From assembly GCA_945875975.1 (NCBI GenBank), contig CAMCMD010000029.1, positions 1 to 10,846 of the forward strand: a stretch of DNA of 10,846 nt, written 5' to 3'. A program made the translations under genes and the position numbers. The notes beneath the pieces are model-generated. The model made no database searches. It was given only the letters and a program-made list of their open reading frames with translations, and had not been told where the DNA came from. The stretch is from Rickettsia typhi (GTDB lineage: Bacteria; Pseudomonadota; Alphaproteobacteria; Rickettsiales; Rickettsiaceae). Of the stretch, positions 7,147 to 10,846 are shown in pieces (positions within the stretch are counted from its first letter, which is position 1; every line of letters begins with the position of its first letter).

Positions 7147-9057
7147 CTAAGAAAAATACTTCTTATTATCGTTTAAAACCAGCGCTATAAGCTCCTCTAC
7201 ACTAACCGTTGTTTGCTCCTCGGAGCCCAGATATCTTAGTGTAACGCCTCCAGTCTCTTGCTCTTTTTTACCCACAACAGCAATAATCGGTACTTTTAGA
7301 TTAGAGAAATTGCGTATTTTATAATTCACTTTTTCCCTTGATATGTCAAGCTCAGATCTAATTCCAGCACCAATAAGTTTAGCATTCAATGAACTTAAGT
7401 AATCATCCTGATCATTTGTAATGCCAACCAGAGCAATTTGGATAGGAGCAAGCCAAAGGGGAAATTTCCCTGCATATTCTTCTATTAAAATGCCAATAAA
7501 CCTCTCAAAGGTACCAATAATTGCTCTGTGGAGCATAACGGGGCGTTTTTTTTCTCCACCTGGAGCAACATACTGGGCATCTAATCTTTCTGGTAAAACA
7601 AAATCTACTTGAAAAGTACCGCATTGCCAGTCCCGTCCAACCGCATCAGTTAGAACAAATTCAAGCTTGGGGCCATAGAACGCGCCCTCACCTGGATTCA
7701 TTTCGTACTCAATACCAGCTTCTTCAACAGCTGCTTTTAGAGCAGATTCAGCTTTATCCCAAACTGAATCTTCGCCAGCTCTAACATCGGGCCTGTCAGA
7801 AAATTTAACTTTAATTTTTAAAAAGCCAAAATCCTTATAAATCTCAAGTAAAGATCTACAAAACTCTACTGTTTCTGCGTTTATTTGGTCTTCACTGCAA
7901 AAAATATGCCCATCGTCTTGAACAAAGTTTCGCACGCGAAGCAATCCGTGTAAACCACCTGAAGATTCGTTACGATGACAAGAGCCGAATTCAGCCATTC
8001 TAATTGGTAGATCTCTATAACTCTTTGTTCCATGGTTAAAGATCTGGACATGGCATGGACAACTCATAGGCTTTAGCACATAAGTTCTATCTTCAGTTTC
8101 AACTGTAAACATGTCTTCTCTGAATTTTTCCCAATGCCCCGAATCTTCCCAAAGCTTTCTATCAACCATTATAGGAGTTTTAACCTCTCGATAATTGGCT
8201 TTTTGCAACTTCCTTCTTATATAGCTTTCAATTGTACGGTATATATTCCAACCCTTTTCATGCCAGAACGCCATACCTTGAGCTTCTTCTTGAAAATGAA
8301 ATAAATTAAGCTCTCGCCCAAGTTTTCTATGATCTCTTTTTTCAGCCTCTTCTAGCCTATATAAATGCTCATCAAGCTGCTCTTTTGTTGCCCAAGCGGT
8401 GCCATATATACGCTGCAACATCTCGTTATTACTATCACCACGCCAATAAGCTCCCGCGACTTTCATTAGTTTAAAGTGCTTGATTCTTCCAGTTGATGGG
8501 CTATGCGGTCCACGACACAAATCGACAAAATTACCCTGGCGATATAGGGTGATTGTTTGTCCCTCTGGTATGGATTCAATGATTTCGGCTTTATAATGCT
8601 CCCCCATCTTTTTGAACATCTTAATAGCTTCGTCTCTATCACATTCCTCTCGGTAAAAAATTTCATTTTGTTTTACAATCTCATGCATTTTAGCTTCGAT
8701 TTTTTTAAGATCATCTGTGGTAAAGGGAACGCTTTTAGCGAAATCGTAATAAAAACCGTCTTTAATAGCTGGCCCAATTGTTACTTGTATATCTGGAAAA
8801 AGTTCTTTGGCAGCTTCTGCAATAATATGAGCTGCATCGTGCCTGATAATTTCTAGAGCTTCTGGATCGCTATCCGTAATTATTCTTAATGCACAATCTC
8901 CATGTATTTGCAAAGATAAATCTTTAAGTTCTCTATCAATAGACACAACTATCGCCCGTTTTTCTAGTGACTTTGAAATTGAAGAAGCAATTTCAGCTCC
9001 CGTGATACCCTTGTGAAATTGTTTCTTAGAACCGTCGGGAAATGTTATGTTAATCAT
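7147..9057 (-). CDS. thrS: Threonyl-tRNA synthetase
   Basis: This enzyme joins threonine to tRNA-Thr in the cytoplasm and corrects mischarging with serine. The 636 residues cover all domains. TGS lies at 1-62. The editing domain has HDAAH (His73, His77) and CRGPH (Cys181, His185). The catalytic core has the zinc ligands Cys333 (MSCPCH), His384 and His510, motif 2 [11 protein letters not shown] and motif 3 [15 protein letters not shown]. The C-terminal anticodon-binding domain holds [10 protein letters not shown] and [20 protein letters not shown]. All known active, editing and zinc residues are present, so it should be fully functional. The ATG at 9055-9057 is the natural TGS start ([10 protein letters not shown]) although no Shine-Dalgarno is visible. 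It heads a two-gene unit with infC and is divergent from folC. I saw no tRNA-like E. coli-type operator in the short leader. Confidence 0.99.
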   Translation of the reverse strand: MINITFPDGSKKQFHKGITGAEIASSISKSLEKRAIVVSIDRELKDLSLQIHGDCALRIITDSDPEALEIIRHDAAHIIAEAAKELFPDIQVTIGPAIKDGFYYDFAKSVPFTTDDLKKIEAKMHEIVKQNEIFYREECDRDEAIKMFKKMGEHYKAEIIESIPEGQTITLYRQGNFVDLCRGPHSPSTGRIKHFKLMKVAGAYWRGDSNNEMLQRIYGTAWATKEQLDEHLYRLEEAEKRDHRKLGRELNLFHFQEEAQGMAFWHEKGWNIYRTIESYIRRKLQKANYREVKTPIMVDRKLWEDSGHWEKFREDMFTVETEDRTYVLKPMSCPCHVQIFNHGTKSYRDLPIRMAEFGSCHRNESSGGLHGLLRVRNFVQDDGHIFCSEDQINAETVEFCRSLLEIYKDFGFLKIKVKFSDRPDVRAGEDSVWDKAESALKAAVEEAGIEYEMNPGEGAFYGPKLEFVLTDAVGRDWQCGTFQVDFVLPERLDAQYVAPGGEKKRPVMLHRAIIGTFERFIGILIEEYAGKFPLWLAPIQIALVGITNDQDDYLSSLNAKLIGAGIRSELDISREKVNYKIRNFSNLKVPIIAVVGKKEQETGGVTLRYLGSEEQTTVSVEELIALVLNDNKKYFS

Positions 9058-9081
9058 GTTATTGTAATTATGAGTTTTAAC

Positions 9082-9109
9082 TTGATATATTTAGTAGATT
9101 TTATATCAT
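9082..9109 (+). promoter_or_regulatory. Candidate promoter of folC
   Basis: TTGATA (9082-9087, four of six) and TATCAT (9104-9109, five of six) are 16 bases apart, with the -10 ending about 31 bases before the folC ATG. It overlaps the thrS promoter on the other strand, so the two genes may compete for polymerase. Confidence 0.35.
9083..9108. repeat. Dyad between the divergent thrS and folC genes
   Basis: TGATATA (9083-9089) and TATATCA (9102-9108) form a perfect 7-bp inverted repeat with a 12-base spacer, so half-site centres lie 19 bases apart, about two helical turns. It overlaps the candidate promoters of both genes and could bind a dimeric regulator. The sequence is very AT-rich, so chance is a real possibility. 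Confidence 0.25.
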
Positions 9110-9117
9110 TTTGTCAA
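9088..9117 (-). promoter_or_regulatory. Sigma-70-type promoter of thrS-infC
   Basis: On the minus strand a perfect TTGACA (9112-9117) is followed after 18 bases by TAAATA (9088-9093). The -35 is the best in the window; the -10 is weak. The -10 lies about 30 bases before the thrS ATG. Confidence 0.5.
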
Positions 9118-9140
9118 TAAATAACATCTTTTAGACTGCT

Positions 9141-10421
9141 ATGGTTAACATTCCTCATTGGCCTCCAGTTCCTATCTGGAAAATACCAGGTAAATTGGAC
9201 TTAACAAATAGTTTTCGCTTGCTTGAATCTCTTGGTAATCCTCAAAATTTGCTGCCGCCAACTATTCATGTCGCTGGAACAAATGGAAAAGGTTCTACAG
9301 TCGCTATGCTGAAAAGTATTTTTATGCAAGCTGGTTATACAGTTCATACATATACTTCACCACATCTTGTCGAGTTCAATGAGAGAATTAATCTCAATGG
9401 CAAACCTATATTAGATGATCAACTAAAATTTTTTCTTGAACGAACCAAGTTGGCTGCAGAAAAAAACAATATCCAACCTACTTTTTTTGAAGGTACTACA
9501 GTAGCTGCATTTTTAGCTTTTGCCGAGATAAAAGCAGATATATTGATTTTAGAAACAGGTCTTGGAGGTAGACTTGATTGTACAAATGTAATTTCTTCAC
9601 CCCTCGCTACAATAATTACTCCTATTTCTATTGATCATACTGAATTTCTAGGTAGCGATATAAGACAAATCGCTGGTGAAAAAGCAGGGATTATAAAAAC
9701 AAATGTACCTTGCATTATTGGACCTCAAACACTGGAGGTGTACGAAAGACTTCTAGCAGCATGCTCCGAGAGGAATGCCCCTTCGTTTTGCTACGAATAT
9801 GATTATTGTGCAGAAAAAACAGATACTGGCTTTAAATATTTGTCCCAAAAATATAGTCTTGATCTTCCACGCCCAAATTTACTTGGTGATCATCAAATAC
9901 AGAATGCCTCAACAGTTATAGCTACGGTTATGCTTGTGAATAAAGAATTTCAAATTACTGCCCCTCAAATCGCCAACGGAATAACCAAGACAATTTGGCC
10001 TGGGAGAATAGAGCAGGTATCAGACAAAAAAACAAAGGAACTCACTGGTTGTAAAGATACTAAGATATACCTAGATGGAGCACACAATGACTCTGGCGCG
10101 CTAAGCTTAGCTTCTTGGGCTTCAGAAAATTTGCAAGGACCAGTACATTTGATATTAGGCATGACAAGAAAAAGAAATGCTACAACATTTTGTGCTCATT
10201 TCAAAAATATCGTACAAAATGGAATTGCAGTAAACGTTGAATCAGAGCCATCAAGCTATAATGCAAGTGTATTAGCAAAAGCCGCAAGCAAAAGTGGAAT
10301 TGATTTTACCTATGCAGATTCTCTCCAAGAAGCTATAAATAATATTGTAACAAAAAGTAAATCTGTAACAATTATCATTACCGGATCGCTGTTTCTTGTC
10401 TCTGATTTCCTCAAGCTGTAA
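9141..10421 (+). CDS. folC: Bifunctional dihydrofolate synthase / folylpolyglutamate synthase
   Basis: FolC attaches glutamate to dihydropteroate and then extends the glutamate tail of folates, using ATP, in the cytoplasm. The 426 residues are of normal length for this Mur-ligase-like family. Visible are the P-loop VAGTNGKGST (44-53), YTSPHLVEFNERI (71-83) which helps bind folate and metal, ILETGLGGRLDCTNV (136-150) with Glu138, SIDHTEFLG (163-171), GEKAGIIK (179-186) with the Lys181 that is carbamylated in relatives, WPGR (286-289), and DGAHN (312-316) at the C-domain junction. All core motifs are intact. In many proteobacteria folC follows accD; here it is alone, divergent from thrS. The presence of folC suggests folates are made or at least polyglutamylated in the cell. 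No ribosome site is clear before the ATG. Confidence 0.97.
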   Translation: MVNIPHWPPVPIWKIPGKLDLTNSFRLLESLGNPQNLLPPTIHVAGTNGKGSTVAMLKSIFMQAGYTVHTYTSPHLVEFNERINLNGKPILDDQLKFFLERTKLAAEKNNIQPTFFEGTTVAAFLAFAEIKADILILETGLGGRLDCTNVISSPLATIITPISIDHTEFLGSDIRQIAGEKAGIIKTNVPCIIGPQTLEVYERLLAACSERNAPSFCYEYDYCAEKTDTGFKYLSQKYSLDLPRPNLLGDHQIQNASTVIATVMLVNKEFQITAPQIANGITKTIWPGRIEQVSDKKTKELTGCKDTKIYLDGAHNDSGALSLASWASENLQGPVHLILGMTRKRNATTFCAHFKNIVQNGIAVNVESEPSSYNASVLAKAASKSGIDFTYADSLQEAINNIVTKSKSVTIIITGSLFLVSDFLKL

Positions 10422-10492
10422 TACTAAAAACATAAAAAACACACAATCGATCATTATTCAGCAAATCATATTTTAATTTTTGTGTAAAATGC

Positions 10493-10522
10493 TTGACCAT
10501 AAGGGAAATAAATAGATAAACT
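10493..10522 (+). promoter_or_regulatory. Candidate promoter of the virB2-like gene
   Basis: TTGACC (10493-10498, five of six) and TAAACT (10517-10522) are 18 bases apart, about 50 bases before the ATG at 10571. It suggests the pilin gene is transcribed separately from folC. The rest of the gap 10422-10570 is AT-rich and shows no clear folC terminator. Confidence 0.4.
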
Positions 10523-10557
10523 CAATTTTGTGTTTAATTCTTATTTAATAATTATTT

Positions 10558-10562
10558 GAGGG
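10558..10562 (+). promoter_or_regulatory. Ribosome binding site of the virB2-like gene
   Basis: GAGGG lies eight bases before the ATG at 10571. This is one of the few recognisable ribosome sites in the window, which fits a pilin made in quantity and supports this start. Confidence 0.55.
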
Positions 10563-10570
10563 TATTTTCG

Positions 10571-10846
10571 ATGAATTTCACAAAATTTCAAATTGAACTT
10601 AATGCTGAGCTTGCATGGCGCCTGGTATTATTATTCTCTGCTATCTGCATAATCATTACTTCTGCAGATGCTGCATTTGCAGCTGCTCCCGCTGCCGCGG
10701 AAAACGACGTGGTTGGACAAACACTTTGTAGATTGGTTGCTAATCTTTCTGGCGGGATCGCAAGAGGTATTGCAACAATCGCTATATTCTCAGTCGGTGT
10801 TGGTTTATTCCTTGGTAAACTTAACTGGGGTATTGCTGCTGCTACT
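10571..10846 (+). CDS. virB2: VirB2/TrbC-like type IV secretion pilin subunit (3' end outside window)
   Basis: The first 92 residues are present. They begin with a long signal sequence with hydrophobic core LVLLFSAICIIIT (18-30) and a likely cut after AFA at 37. A mature part follows with TLCRLVANLSGG (51-62), then a small-residue hydrophobic helix (ATIAIFSVGVGLFLGKLNW), the turn between the two pilin helices; the second helix starts at the window edge. This two-helix Gly/Ala-rich layout with a Cys soon after the processing site and a GKL/GKISWG-like turn matches VirB2/TrbC pilins. These build the extracellular part of type IV secretion systems, including the Rickettsiales vir homolog system. 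No other T4SS gene is within the window, so whether a cluster follows is unknown. Confidence 0.8.
   Translation, partial: MNFTKFQIELNAELAWRLVLLFSAICIIITSADAAFAAAPAAAENDVVGQTLCRLVANLSGGIARGIATIAIFSVGVGLFLGKLNWGIAAAT

Noticed and set aside
8557..8856. Plus-strand open frame of 99 codons opposite thrS
   Set aside because: Phe-rich translation antisense to the conserved thrS editing domain, with no recognisable domain.
10475..10542. Imperfect repeat of an ATTTTTGTGT-like block before virB2
   Set aside because: Two AT-rich copies about 48 bases apart with several mismatches; no third copy, so not a convincing repeat array.

Overview
The window looks like a piece of chromosome from a low-GC, host-associated alphaproteobacterium, most plausibly Rickettsiales or Holosporales. 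Three things point there. There is an adjacent, translationally coupled divK-pleD pair of Caulobacter type. There is a VirB2/TrbC-like type IV secretion pilin. The housekeeping proteins (GroEL, ThrS, IF-3, FolC, HolC) are alphaproteobacterial in flavour in an AT-rich background. The lineage is an inference from protein character; no database comparison was possible.

Layout. Positions 1-96 (+) hold the last 31 codons of an unidentified gene. On the minus strand, reading right to left, follow a glycosyltransferase-2-like gene (ends 3057), groES, groEL, a strong palindromic terminator (796-835) and a small secreted PAP2-family phosphatase-like gene. A heat-shock-type (RpoH) promoter precedes groES. 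Divergent from the glycosyltransferase, on the plus strand, are a divergent holC (DNA polymerase III chi), then divK and pleD overlapping by ATGA. pleD is convergent with a minus-strand thrS-infC pair, and infC appears to start at a non-canonical AUA codon upstream of the first GTG. Divergent from thrS is folC (+). After a 149-base spacer with a plausible promoter comes the start of a VirB2-like pilin gene, cut by the window end.

How the genes relate. divK and pleD form a cell-cycle phosphorelay and c-di-GMP module (single-domain regulator plus REC-REC-GGDEF diguanylate cyclase with an intact inhibitory site). groES-groEL is a standard chaperonin operon. thrS-infC is the conserved translation operon head, but without rpmI-rplT behind it. 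The rest are single genes. I see no CRISPR array, insertion sequence, tRNA or rRNA. I see no clear evidence of a wholly novel system. The points most worth a second look are the infC start, the PAP2 protein with an altered catalytic Asp position, the orphan glycosyltransferase, the secretion pilin, and an unexplained open frame after infC.
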